This document shows, piece by piece, positions 6,099 to 14,023 of a stretch of DNA of 19,452 nucleotides. The notes under the pieces are model-generated. The model was given only the letters and a program-made list of their open reading frames with translations. It ran no database searches and was not told the DNA's origin. The stretch's first letter is position 1, and each line of letters begins with the position of its first letter. The stretch lies in NCBI GenBank assembly GCA_026785875.1, contig JAJAZF010000127.1, positions 1 to 19,452 on the forward strand. The letters are read 5' to 3'. The position numbers and the translations under genes are program-made. The DNA is from Chamaesiphon sp. (GTDB taxonomy: Bacteria; Cyanobacteriota; Cyanobacteriia; Cyanobacteriales; Chamaesiphonaceae).

Positions 6099-8105
6099 GT
6101 GAAGATCTTAGTAGTTGAAGACGATCGAGCAGTGGCTGAGGCACTCAAAATTACCCTCACCGAGCGCAAGTATGCTGTCGAAGTTGCCTATGATGGGCAA
6201 GCAGGATTAGACTTTATCGAAGCATTCGACTACGATTTATTGTTATTGGATGCGACCCTACCCAAAGTCGATGGGATTAGTATTTGTCGCCATGTGCGAG
6301 CGTGTGGCTATATGATGCCGATCTTGCTGCTCACCAGTAGGGATAGCAATCACGATCGAGCCACTGGTTTAGATGCTGGCGCGGATGATTATGTCATCAA
6401 ACCTTTCGATCCAGAAGAGCTATCTGCACGAATTCGCGCACTGTTGAGACGCGGAAACGATCGCGATCGTCCCGTTTTGACTTGGCAACATCTCACCCTC
6501 GATCCGCGCAACTATGAAGTCACTTACCAGCAGCAACTCCTCAATCTTACCCCAAAGGAATACTCCCTCCTCGAACTTTTACTCCGCCACAGTCGGCAGT
6601 TATTTAGTTGTGGCTCGATTTTAGAACACTTGTGGACATATGACGATACGCCGAGTGAAGAGGCTGTCCGCACTCATATTAAAGGACTAAGGCACAAACT
6701 CAAAGCAGCAGGTGCGCCCACTGATTTTGTGGAAACCGTCTATGGGATTGGCTACCGACTCAAACTTGGCAAGCATGTAGTGCATCAACAACTGAGGATC
6801 GGAGATCGCCAGATCGGGAATGGATCGCCAGATCCTCCAGTAGAGACGCTACCCCAAGGCGATCCATTCTTTCAGTCAGAGCCTACTCCAAAGGTTAATC
6901 CAGACTCGGTAGTCCCCCCCCCAAACTTCCTCACCGAAATTTGGAATCGACATCACGCCCAAATGCTCGATCGAGTTGCCAGTATCGATGCAGCAATTGT
7001 AGCACTCGAACACCACTGCTTGACTCCAGAAATCCGCAAACAGGCTTGGCACTCCGCCCACAATCTCGCTGGTGCTTTAGGTACGTTTGGATTACCGCTT
7101 GGCTCCCAAGTAGCCAAACAAATCGAACGACTGCTAGCAAACACAGAGCTAACTCCAGCCCAGATCGCTCAATTGCAAAGCGGAGTAGACAAGTTGCGGC
7201 AAGAAATTGCCAGTAAAACACCTAGAGCGACAACGGCAAATGAATTGCCATCACCCGTCATCGCCACCCCAAATACTCGATCTCCGTGGTTGCTGGTGAT
7301 TACCCAGGAAACAGATTTAGCATCAGCTTTAAATGCAAATTCCGGTAGCTTGGAGATTGTCAGTGCGCCTGAGCTAGGATCTAGCCAATTAGAGCAAACC
7401 CCAGAGGCGATCGTCCTCGATCTAGACTGTTTTTTGCAGCTCGCCGATGGGTTAAATGCACTCTCTGAGTTAGAGCGGGATTATCCCCAGATTCCCGTCG
7501 TCGTTTTGAGTCAACCCCACCACTGGGGATCCGAACTAACGGAACATCCGGCTAACGGTACTCAAAGGCTACATCAACGCATCGAAGTTGCCCGCAGGGG
7601 TGCGAGACTATTTCTCTCGAAACCGATGCCTGCTGGGCAGATTTTGCTAGCTGTAGAGCGAGCGAGGCAGCAAGCGCGGGTTGTCGGTGTCGCTGTCGAG
7701 CATCAAGTCAGAGTGACGATCGTCGATGACGATCGATTGCTCCTAGAGGGAGTCAGTGCGTTATTATCACAGCAGGGGATGATAGTGACGACACTATCCG
7801 AACCCAGTCGATTTTGGGAAACGCTAGAGGCTTCGGTGCCTGACTTATTGATTCTCGATTTGGATATGCCGATGTACGATGGCATCGAACTTTGTCGGGC
7901 GGTACGTACCGATCCACAGTGGGCTACGCTACCGATTCTATTTCTGACGGCTCACGCCGCAGCCATCGCCAGCGATCGAGTTTTTGCCGCTGGTGCGGAT
8001 GATTTTGTCACTAAACCCGTGGTTGATGCTACCCTAGTTACCCGCATCATCAATCGACTCGATCGGAGCGGACTCCAGCGATCGATGAATCAAGCTGGAA
8101 AATAG
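6099..8105 (+). CDS. Multidomain regulator: REC, OmpR-type wHTH, HPt, REC, REC
   Basis: A 668-residue hybrid regulator. Residues 1-115 are a receiver (Asp51 in LLLLDATLP, Lys101 in IKPFDPEE). Residues 125-224 are an OmpR/PhoB winged-helix DNA-binding domain (LTPKEYSLLELLL, VETVYGIGYRL). After a Pro-rich linker, 275-370 look like an HPt phosphotransfer domain with His321 in SAHNLAGALGTFGLP. Residues 396-525 are a divergent receiver (Asp441 in VLDLD, Lys508 in LSKP), and 536-655 a canonical receiver (Asp543-545, Asp587 in LILDLDMP, Thr617, Lys639 in VTKP). Receivers plus an HPt in one chain imply an internal phosphorelay feeding a DNA-binding output. The start is GTG 6099 directly before KILVVEDD. 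It follows the single-domain receiver and is likely co-transcribed with it. The partner kinase and target genes are unknown. Confidence 0.92.
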   Translation: MKILVVEDDRAVAEALKITLTERKYAVEVAYDGQAGLDFIEAFDYDLLLLDATLPKVDGISICRHVRACGYMMPILLLTSRDSNHDRATGLDAGADDYVIKPFDPEELSARIRALLRRGNDRDRPVLTWQHLTLDPRNYEVTYQQQLLNLTPKEYSLLELLLRHSRQLFSCGSILEHLWTYDDTPSEEAVRTHIKGLRHKLKAAGAPTDFVETVYGIGYRLKLGKHVVHQQLRIGDRQIGNGSPDPPVETLPQGDPFFQSEPTPKVNPDSVVPPPNFLTEIWNRHHAQMLDRVASIDAAIVALEHHCLTPEIRKQAWHSAHNLAGALGTFGLPLGSQVAKQIERLLANTELTPAQIAQLQSGVDKLRQEIASKTPRATTANELPSPVIATPNTRSPWLLVITQETDLASALNANSGSLEIVSAPELGSSQLEQTPEAIVLDLDCFLQLADGLNALSELERDYPQIPVVVLSQPHHWGSELTEHPANGTQRLHQRIEVARRGARLFLSKPMPAGQILLAVERARQQARVVGVAVEHQVRVTIVDDDRLLLEGVSALLSQQGMIVTTLSEPSRFWETLEASVPDLLILDLDMPMYDGIELCRAVRTDPQWATLPILFLTAHAAAIASDRVFAAGADDFVTKPVVDATLVTRIINRLDRSGLQRSMNQAGK

Positions 8106-8136
8106 CCGCAATGGGAAGTCGATCGAGCTTGTACTA

Positions 8137-8514
8137 ATGATAAAGAGTCCTGATGAAATTATTACTGAAATTGGTGGTGGACTGAATTTTAAGCGCAAGA
8201 AGTTTTTAAACACAATCTTTCTGATGTTGGCAGGTGAACTAGATTTTATCGTGGTAGCGCATAAAGATCGGCTGTGTCGTTTCGCTTTTGAATTTATTGA
8301 GGAACTAGCTGCTGCCAACGGCTGTGAGATTCTAGTCGCCAATCAAGAATCAACATCTGCACAACAAGAACTAGTAGAAGACTTACTAGCTGTGGTTCAT
8401 TGTTTCTCCTGCCGATTGTATGGATTAAGAAGTTATACGAAAAAGGTCAGAGAAAAAATAGTTAAAACACTTGACAACCCTGGACAAAAATGGATAATAA
8501 AGGAAGTTGATTGA
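8137..8514 (+). pseudogene. tnpA: IS607-family TnpA serine recombinase, N-terminus missing
   Basis: The 125 codons match the C-terminal part of IS607-type resolvase transposases: GGGLNFKRKKFL, DFIVVAHKDRLCRF, GCEILVANQE, QELVEDLLAVVHCFSCRLYGLRSY. Full-length proteins have about 200 residues with an N-terminal MerR-like helix-turn-helix and the YxRVS catalytic serine; both are absent here. The sequence before 8137 runs straight into the end of the large regulator, so the left end of the element is lost. The fragment cannot catalyse transposition. Its last 8 bases overlap the open frame of tnpB, the normal IS607 arrangement. Confidence 0.9.
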
Positions 8515-9625
8515 ATATATCTTTGTGCTGCTATCTATCAAAACCAAGTTAAAATTGACGAGTGCCGAGAAGCAGTTAATGAGCAAACATGCTGGTATAG
8601 CTAGATTTACTTATAACTGGGGATTGGCTACTTGGCAGAACTTGTATCAAGATGGATTGAAGCCCAATAAGTATATTCTCAAAAAGTTTTTCAATAACCA
8701 TGTGAAGCCAGAACTTAGCTGGATTAAAGAAAAAGGAATATGTCAAAAAATTACTCAATATGCCTTCGATCATTTAGGCAATGCCTTCGATCGATTCTTT
8801 AAAGGCTTGGGTGCTTACCCTAACTTCAAGAAAAAGTTTCAACACGATTCTTTTACAATCGATGCTAGTGGCAAGCCAATTCCAGTCGGTGGGGTGAGAA
8901 CTAAGCTGCCTACGATTGGGTGGATTAGAACTTTTGAGGGGTTACCAAACGTTACCACTTCTAAAATCACAATCTCTAGAATTGCTGATGATTGGTACCT
9001 GTCTTTTGCCTATGAGCAGCCAGAGCAAATAATTATTAAACAGCGCTGCGCGGCGGAGCCGCGACGCTACGAGGTTGTCGGTGTAGACTTGGGTGTGAAA
9101 ACTCTAGCTACACTTTCGACAGGAGTTGTGTTTGAGAATCCCCAGCATTACTATCAAGAAGCTGCTAAATTGAAGCGATTGCAAAAACAGCTATCTAGAA
9201 AGGAAAAGGGTAGTAATCGCCGATTCAAAGCCAGAATGAAAGTGGCTAAACAACACAATCGTATTGCTAATCTCCGTAGCAATACTCTTCATCATGTGAC
9301 TACTTATTTAAGCAAAAACCACGCTAAAGTAGTGATTGAAGATCTCAATGTGTTGGGGATGATGGCGTTGCATAAATTAGCCTCATCAATTGCCGATTGT
9401 GGATTTCATAAATTTAGACGACAACTAGAGTACAAATGCCGGAAATTTGGCTCTGAATTAACGATAATTAGCCGTTGGTATCCAAGTTCTAAAACTTGTT
9501 CTAGTTGCGGAAACATTCAGGATATGCCGCTTAAAGAACGCACTTATAATTGTTGTTCGTGTGGCATATCGATCGATCGCGATCTAAATGCCAGTTTGAA
9601 CATATCGAGGATGGCTAATCCTTGA
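8507..9625 (+). CDS. tnpB: TnpB RNA-guided nuclease of IS607-type element
   Basis: A 372-residue TnpB, the transposon-encoded relative of Cas12. A RuvC-like site is complete: Asp194 in VGVDLGVKTLA, Glu278 in VVIEDLNV and Asp359 in DRDLNAS. A zinc ribbon follows the pattern CSSC (331-334) and CCSC (349-352). The N-terminal LKLTSAEKQLMSKHAG and RFTYNWGLATW match the family. The start is uncertain: TTG 8507 gives the longest frame and overlaps tnpA; a better start may have been lost. Residues about 177-188 (KQRCAAEPRRYE) are encoded by a GC-rich hairpin, CGCGGC-GGA-GCCGCG at 9049-9063, that looks like a repeat inserted in frame just before RuvC-I. TnpB would use an RNA from the element's right end. 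Whether it is still active is open. Confidence 0.93.
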   Translation: MIEYIFVLLSIKTKLKLTSAEKQLMSKHAGIARFTYNWGLATWQNLYQDGLKPNKYILKKFFNNHVKPELSWIKEKGICQKITQYAFDHLGNAFDRFFKGLGAYPNFKKKFQHDSFTIDASGKPIPVGGVRTKLPTIGWIRTFEGLPNVTTSKITISRIADDWYLSFAYEQPEQIIIKQRCAAEPRRYEVVGVDLGVKTLATLSTGVVFENPQHYYQEAAKLKRLQKQLSRKEKGSNRRFKARMKVAKQHNRIANLRSNTLHHVTTYLSKNHAKVVIEDLNVLGMMALHKLASSIADCGFHKFRRQLEYKCRKFGSELTIISRWYPSSKTCSSCGNIQDMPLKERTYNCCSCGISIDRDLNASLNISRMANP

Positions 9626-9715
9626 ATGCTCGTTAAGGGATAGCCGCTCCGATGCCCCCTGTGAAACGAGAAGTAAAGTCTAGATTTGTCTAGGCTTTAT
9701 ATAGCAGGAAACTAA
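9626..9715 (+). ncRNA. Right end of IS607-type element with 10-bp hairpin, possible omega-RNA 3' part
   Basis: Directly after the tnpB stop is a non-coding stretch with a 10-bp stem, AAAGTCTAGA (9675-9684), loop TTTG and TCTAGGCTTT (9689-9698), with one G-U pair. TnpB omega-RNAs span the end of tnpB and the element's right end, so this stem is a candidate scaffold piece; it could also act as a terminator. cas3-like sequence begins almost immediately afterwards, which puts the element's end near 9700-9720. The RNA call is inferred from position. Confidence 0.4.
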
Positions 9716-9719
9716 TGAT

Positions 9720-10007
9720 GATGCTAGACAGCAATATGCTAGAGCTAGATTAGCTACTCAAAACTGGGATGCGCCATTAATTGTTACTACCACAGTACAG
9801 TTATTTGAAAGTTTATTTGCTAACCGTCAGAGCAAATGTCGGAAGCTGTTTTAAATACTCGCAAAGATACTTTAGCTGTTTCACCTTTCCACATTACTCT
9901 GTGGTAAACATCGGCGGGAAGTTTTGGCGACAGTCAAAGCAAGATTAAAAAATAACCTTCCATGTATCTTAGTTTCTACTCAAGTTGTCGAAGCTGGTGG
10001 ATGTTAA
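9720..10007 (+). pseudogene. cas3: cas3 remnant (type I CRISPR helicase-nuclease), fragmented
   Basis: Three short cas3-like pieces lie in different frames. From 9723: ARLATQNWDAPLIVTTTVQ then LFESLFANRQSKCRKL, the helicase motif II-III region. From 9848: VLNTRKDTLAV, the NTRKD motif. From 9879: FHLSTLLCGKHRREVL to LVSTQVVEAG, helicase motifs V-VI, ending at TAA 10005. The DEAQ segment between pieces one and two is deleted, a few codons are lost between two and three, and the HD nuclease domain and C-terminus are absent. Cas3 normally degrades DNA bound by Cascade, and it sits directly upstream of cas5c in type I-C operons, as here. The pieces are unmistakable in order; the gene is dead. Confidence 0.88.
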
Positions 10008-10250
10008 AGGTATTGGAATTGGAGCGAGATCGATCGATTACGATCCAGCGGATTTAATGCTCTAGACTGTATTTTGGGTTCGATCGAGTCTATTGGTTAG
10101 CCAGCGGTTGAAACCGCCGCTAATATTGCCAAGTCCGCCTAAAGCTGGACTAAAAACAGCAAAAATAATCGAATAATTGGAAAATTTGGTAGATCCTTAC
10201 TCTAACGCTGGGTACTCTAGACATAACTCACATTGACAGGGATAAAATCT
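10008..10250. other. Non-coding spacer before cas5c, degraded cas3 tail
   Basis: No intact ORF is seen. The stretch is probably mutated cas3 3' sequence, but no motif is clear enough to claim it. A hairpin-like repeat, AGCGGTTGAAACCGCCGCT, lies at about 10103-10121. The weak ATG-proximal sequence before 10251 (AGGGATAAAATCT) is the only translation signal for cas5c. Confidence 0.45.
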
Positions 10251-10949
10251 ATGGGTAAAAGAGACTCACCACTAACAGTTAAGGTAACTGGCGATTTTGC
10301 TTGCTTTACTCGCCCAGAATTTGGAGCCGAGCGCGTTAGTTATGAAGTGATGACTCCAAGTGCAGCGCGGGGAATTTTGGAAGCAATTTTTTGGAAACCA
10401 GAGTTTAGTTATTCAGTTAGATCGATCGAAGTACTAGAGCCAATTAAACACTTCTCTATTCTTAGGAATGAAGTGAATACTTGGCAGAGTGCAAGTGCGG
10501 CAAAAAGTCCCGATTATCGATATTTTGCTGATGACGATCGCGCACAACGGCATACTCTTTGTTTAAGAGATGTTGGGTATATCATCAAGACTGATATCAT
10601 CCTCAAAAAACATGCAGGTGCAGATGTCGCCAAATATCGAGATCAGTTTCGGCGACGAGTAAAAAAAGGTCAATGTCATCATCAACCTTATTTTGGAACG
10701 CGAGAATTTAGCGCGTATTTTGACATTCCGACAAATGACGATAAACCGCTCGATCGAACTGACGATTTAGGTTTCATGTTATTAGATCTTGAATTTACAT
10801 CTGGAGATGGACAATCTATCGATTATCTCACCCACGATGAAAATGGATCGCAAGTAACGAGCGGTAGTGCTAAACCAAAGTTCTTTCATGCTGAATTGAA
10901 AAATGGAGTATTAGTTGAGAAAAATAAATTAAGGTTGCCAATTCGATGA
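10251..10949 (+). CDS. cas5c: Type I-C CRISPR protein Cas5c (Cas5d), crRNA endonuclease
   Basis: A 232-residue Cas5 of subtype I-C. In this subtype Cas5c cuts the pre-crRNA in place of Cas6 and then caps the 5' handle of the crRNA in Cascade. Recognisable segments are LTVKVTGDFACFTRPEFGAE at the N-terminus, VMTPSAARGILEAIFWKPEF (the Cas5 glycine-rich helix region), KHFSILRNEV, QRHTLCLRDVGYII and QPYFGTREFSAYFD. ATG 10251 (MGKRDS) is preferred over TTG 10233 because it gives the usual distance to the first strand. It overlaps cas8c by 4 bases (ATGA), showing translational coupling. It stands directly after the dead cas3. Length and motifs look intact. Confidence 0.95.
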   Translation: MGKRDSPLTVKVTGDFACFTRPEFGAERVSYEVMTPSAARGILEAIFWKPEFSYSVRSIEVLEPIKHFSILRNEVNTWQSASAAKSPDYRYFADDDRAQRHTLCLRDVGYIIKTDIILKKHAGADVAKYRDQFRRRVKKGQCHHQPYFGTREFSAYFDIPTNDDKPLDRTDDLGFMLLDLEFTSGDGQSIDYLTHDENGSQVTSGSAKPKFFHAELKNGVLVEKNKLRLPIR

Positions 10950-12736
10950 TTCTCACTAAATTAAAAGAGTATGCAGAACAGCAGATGGAGTTGCCACCTG
11001 CGATGTATAATCAGCGGCGGATAGCATGGCTAATTAGCTTAACTATCGATGGTGGATTTGAAGGCAGTATTTGCTGGAAAGATCATAGCCATAAAGAAAC
11101 CAAAAAAGGACGAGAAATTGTTGCTCCTGATATTGGGCGTACTGTTGGGGTAAAACCCAAATTACTTGTAGATAATAGCGAATATATCTTGGGTATTGGC
11201 AGAGCAGCTACTAAACCAGCACGATTGATAGATTGTCATGAGCAGTTCAAAATATTAATTCAATCCTGTGCGGATGCGACTAAGGAACCAACGATAATTG
11301 CGATCGCTAATTTCCTTAATTCTCCTCTAGAGTTAGAAAAAGCTAAAGATGAGTTCTTGCAGCTACTAGATGCTAAAAAATTCGATCCTACTGAAAATAT
11401 TACATTTCGAGTAGGTGGCAAAATTCCGGCAAATGCTACTGAAAATTTCACCAGAATTCAGGATTTTTGGGCTAATTATACTGCTGGCGGTGAGGAATCA
11501 GGAAAAGTAAAAAGCCCCATCATGACTTGTTTAGTCACTGGTGAGGAAAAAGCGGTAGAGCAAAGATTACCTTTTTTAGTAAAAGGATTATTTGGCGGAC
11601 AGCCTTCTGGAACTGCATTAGTATCTGCAAATGCTCAAGCTTTTACTTCCTATGGATTAGCAAATTCCTTAACTTCACCAATTTCTCGTGAAGCCGCAGA
11701 GAAGTTTACCAAAGCTCTCAATCATCTGCTTTCTGGTAAAAATACTCGCCTATCAGTTGGCAATACCGCCTATGTTTTTTGGACGCGAGAGCCAGAAGAG
11801 ATCGACTTGCTAGCTGCGATCGAACATCCCGATCCTCAGGTAGTAAAAAATCTGCTGGATTCAGCCTCAAAGGGGCAAGAAGTCTATGGAACGGATGTTA
11901 ATCAATTTTATGCTCTCGCACTTTCTGCTAGTGTTGCGCGGGCTGTTGTGCGTGACTGGTTGGCAACCACTGTACCGACAGTAAAAGCCAATCTCAAACT
12001 ATGGTTTCTCGCCCAAAAAATTACCGATGCCTATGGGGGAGTCGGTAAACCTTTGGGGATATATGCTTTGGCGGCTAGTGCGTACCGCGATGCGACTAAA
12101 GAGATGTTGCCCAAAGTCCCGACAGCTCTAATTCGTAACGCGCTCCAGCATCTACCCATCCCAGATGATTTACTCACCAGAGCCGTACAGCGAAATCGTG
12201 CCGAGGGTAAAGTCACATACCCCCGCGCTGCACTCATCAAGCTAGCTCTCACCACTAAACTTGGCACCGATGCGATGACTGATATGGAACAAATGAATCC
12301 CCAGCCTAATTTACAAGCGCAAGACGATAGAGCCTACCATTGTGGGCGACTTTTGGCTGAGTTGGAAGGGTTGCAAAAAGCAGCCATCGGTAAAGTCAAT
12401 GCTTCCTTGGTGGATAGGTACTATAGTGCCGCATCTACCACCCCTGCAACGGCTTTTCCAGCACTGATTAAAAATTCTTTTAATCATCTAGCTAAACTTC
12501 GGAAAAATAAAGTGGGTGCTTATAGTGCTATCGATACCCGAATTCAAGAAATCATCCTCAAAATCGCCCCACCTAGTTTGGAAAATCATACTCCAACTTT
12601 TCCCAAAACTTTAAAAATGCACCAGCAAGGATTATTTGCGTTGGGATATTACCATCAACGGGCACACAACCGAGCTGAGGCGACTGGAGCGCGCGTAGGC
12701 GGAGGGCAGGCGCGAGGCACTGCCCCTACAGATTGA
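10946..12736 (+). CDS. cas8c: Type I-C CRISPR large subunit Cas8c (Csd1)
   Basis: A 596-residue Cas8c, the large subunit that recognises the PAM and stabilises target binding in type I-C Cascade. Family landmarks are MILTKLKEYAEQQ at the start, IGRTVGVKPKLLVDNSEYILG near 60-80, SPIMTCLVTGEEKAV and SANAQAFTSYGLANS near 190-235, FWTREPEE, and the C-terminal AYHCGRLLAELE and LFALGYYHQR. After YHQR, where Csd1 proteins normally finish with a short charged tail, about 24 residues (RVGGGQARGTAPTD at the end) are encoded by GC-rich repeat DNA, so the native end has been replaced. The start overlaps cas5c by 4 bases, and cas7c starts 36 bases after the stop. The core is complete. Confidence 0.95.
   Translation: MILTKLKEYAEQQMELPPAMYNQRRIAWLISLTIDGGFEGSICWKDHSHKETKKGREIVAPDIGRTVGVKPKLLVDNSEYILGIGRAATKPARLIDCHEQFKILIQSCADATKEPTIIAIANFLNSPLELEKAKDEFLQLLDAKKFDPTENITFRVGGKIPANATENFTRIQDFWANYTAGGEESGKVKSPIMTCLVTGEEKAVEQRLPFLVKGLFGGQPSGTALVSANAQAFTSYGLANSLTSPISREAAEKFTKALNHLLSGKNTRLSVGNTAYVFWTREPEEIDLLAAIEHPDPQVVKNLLDSASKGQEVYGTDVNQFYALALSASVARAVVRDWLATTVPTVKANLKLWFLAQKITDAYGGVGKPLGIYALAASAYRDATKEMLPKVPTALIRNALQHLPIPDDLLTRAVQRNRAEGKVTYPRAALIKLALTTKLGTDAMTDMEQMNPQPNLQAQDDRAYHCGRLLAELEGLQKAAIGKVNASLVDRYYSAASTTPATAFPALIKNSFNHLAKLRKNKVGAYSAIDTRIQEIILKIAPPSLENHTPTFPKTLKMHQQGLFALGYYHQRAHNRAEATGARVGGGQARGTAPTD
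12284..12736 (+). CDS. cas11c: Putative internal Cas11c translated from within cas8c
   Basis: In characterised type I-C systems the small subunit Cas11c is made from an internal start in the 3' part of cas8c and binds along the Cascade belly. Three in-frame ATGs occur here, at 12275, 12284 and 12293, just before the conserved AYHCGRLLAELE block, giving a helical product of about 147-153 residues. No strong Shine-Dalgarno sequence stands out, so the exact start is a guess. The product would share the replaced C-terminal tail of cas8c. The internal gene is inferred by analogy with the subtype. Confidence 0.45.
   Translation: MEQMNPQPNLQAQDDRAYHCGRLLAELEGLQKAAIGKVNASLVDRYYSAASTTPATAFPALIKNSFNHLAKLRKNKVGAYSAIDTRIQEIILKIAPPSLENHTPTFPKTLKMHQQGLFALGYYHQRAHNRAEATGARVGGGQARGTAPTD
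12680..12732. repeat. GC-rich dispersed repeat at the 3' end of cas8c
   Basis: The last part of cas8c is GC-rich (GCGCGCGTAGGCGG, GGCGCGAGGCACTGCCCC) in contrast with the AT-rich gene before it. GGCACTGCC is also the core of the hairpin repeats near 4625 and 4805. The repeat supplies the last codons and the stop of cas8c. Confidence 0.55.
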
Positions 12737-12772
12737 TTTTAACCACGCATATATTACTTTTTGAAGAATACT

Positions 12773-13909
12773 ATGACTGCTTATTTAAACCCCGAATATC
12801 GTCACGATTTTGTTTTATTATTTGATGTGACTGATGGAAATCCTAATGGCGATCCCGATGCCGGAAATTTACCACGCACTGATTCAGAAACATCGCATGG
12901 ATTAGTCACAGATGTTTGTCTCAAACGAAAAATCCGCAACTATATTTCTACCTATGCTCAGTATGAAGCTAGCGAAGCTGAAGCAGCCCGTCTGAAGATT
13001 TTTATCGAGCATCATGGCGTGTTAAATGACCAAATTCGGAAGGCTTATGTGGCTGAAGGATTGTCAATGGGTAAACCTGCCACTGATGTGGTTAAAGATC
13101 CGGCGATCGCGATAGTATTAAAAGAGATTATTCATTTATTACCGTCGTTTACTTTAACCGATGGTGATGCTGAAGATGCGCCGGATGTGGTCACAAGTTT
13201 GACTTACAGTGGTGAATTGAGTAAGAGTGAGTTAGATGAACAATTAGAATCGATCGAAGACCAAATCAAAGCAAATAAACCACTCAAAAAATTTATCGAC
13301 GATCTCGTCAAAAAAGCTGGGAAAGCAAATAAAAGCCGTGAAAGTATCGACAAAGCACGAAATTGGATGTGTCGTGAATTTTACGATGTGCGAATGTTTG
13401 GTGCGGTGATGAGTACGGGACTAAATGCGGGGCAAGTACGCGGCCCAATTCAATTAACATTCTCGCGTTCTATCGATGAAGTGCAACCTCAAGATATTTT
13501 AATTACGCGGATGGCTGTTACCGATGGTAAAGATCGAGATAAGCTCCAAACAATGGGGCGTAAAACACTAATTCCATACGGATTATATCGTGGCTATGGT
13601 TTCTATTCCGCTTGTTTAGCTGCTCAAACTGGAGTAGATAAAACAGATTTAAAATTATTTTGGGATGCTTTGATGAATATGTGGGATCTCGATCGATCTG
13701 CCAGTCATGGATTGATGGCTTTGAGGGGTTTACACATCTTCTCTCATGAGAATAAACTTGGGCTAGCTCCAGCGCATGTGTTGTTCGATCGCATCAAACC
13801 AGAACTTAATTCATCTGTAAATGTCCCTCGCAAATTTACAGATTATACAGTGACAATTCAAGAGGATAATTTACCATCTGGCGTAACGTTAACTTCCTTG
13901 GTTAAGTAA
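12773..13909 (+). CDS. cas7c: Type I-C CRISPR backbone protein Cas7c (Csd2)
   Basis: A 378-residue Cas7 that polymerises along the crRNA to form the Cascade backbone. FVLLFDVTDGNPNGDPDAGN opens the RRM-like fold, GLVTDVCLKRKIRNYI follows, and the later ARNWMCREFYDVRMFGAVMS, NAGQVRGPIQLTFSRSID and LIPYGLYRGYGFYSA are typical Csd2 blocks. It is longer than many Csd2 proteins (often about 280-320). A charged segment at about 95-195, including SKSELDEQLESIEDQIKANK, looks like an enlarged insertion. ATG 12773 (MTAYLNPEYRHD) is preferred over TTG 12761. It is the last gene of the cas5c-cas8c-cas7c run. cas4, cas1, cas2 and a repeat array, which usually follow, are absent up to the Uma2 gene. Confidence 0.95.
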   Translation: MTAYLNPEYRHDFVLLFDVTDGNPNGDPDAGNLPRTDSETSHGLVTDVCLKRKIRNYISTYAQYEASEAEAARLKIFIEHHGVLNDQIRKAYVAEGLSMGKPATDVVKDPAIAIVLKEIIHLLPSFTLTDGDAEDAPDVVTSLTYSGELSKSELDEQLESIEDQIKANKPLKKFIDDLVKKAGKANKSRESIDKARNWMCREFYDVRMFGAVMSTGLNAGQVRGPIQLTFSRSIDEVQPQDILITRMAVTDGKDRDKLQTMGRKTLIPYGLYRGYGFYSACLAAQTGVDKTDLKLFWDALMNMWDLDRSASHGLMALRGLHIFSHENKLGLAPAHVLFDRIKPELNSSVNVPRKFTDYTVTIQEDNLPSGVTLTSLVK

Positions 13910-14023
13910 CCCACTCAAATCATGCTGCGCTACATTAAGTAACAGCTTACCACTCAACTTTCTAAATATCGATTAAAATAGGTAGTAGTTAGATTATCCC
14001 TAAATATAGGTAGGTTAAAATCT

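Larger units (their letters stand above)
8137..9715 (+). mobile_element. IS607-type element, 5'-truncated
   Basis: A truncated tnpA and full tnpB in overlapping order are the signature of IS607-family elements. The left end and the N-terminal half of tnpA are missing. The right end is placed where cas3-like codons begin. The element separates the regulator gene from the cas3 remnant, and the 5' half of cas3 is absent. Insertion followed by deletion could have removed both the element's left end and the front of cas3. Confidence 0.75.

Noticed and set aside
6876..7221. Minus- and plus-strand ORFs inside the large regulator
   Set aside because: They are antisense or frame shadows within the linker and HPt region of a clear coding frame.
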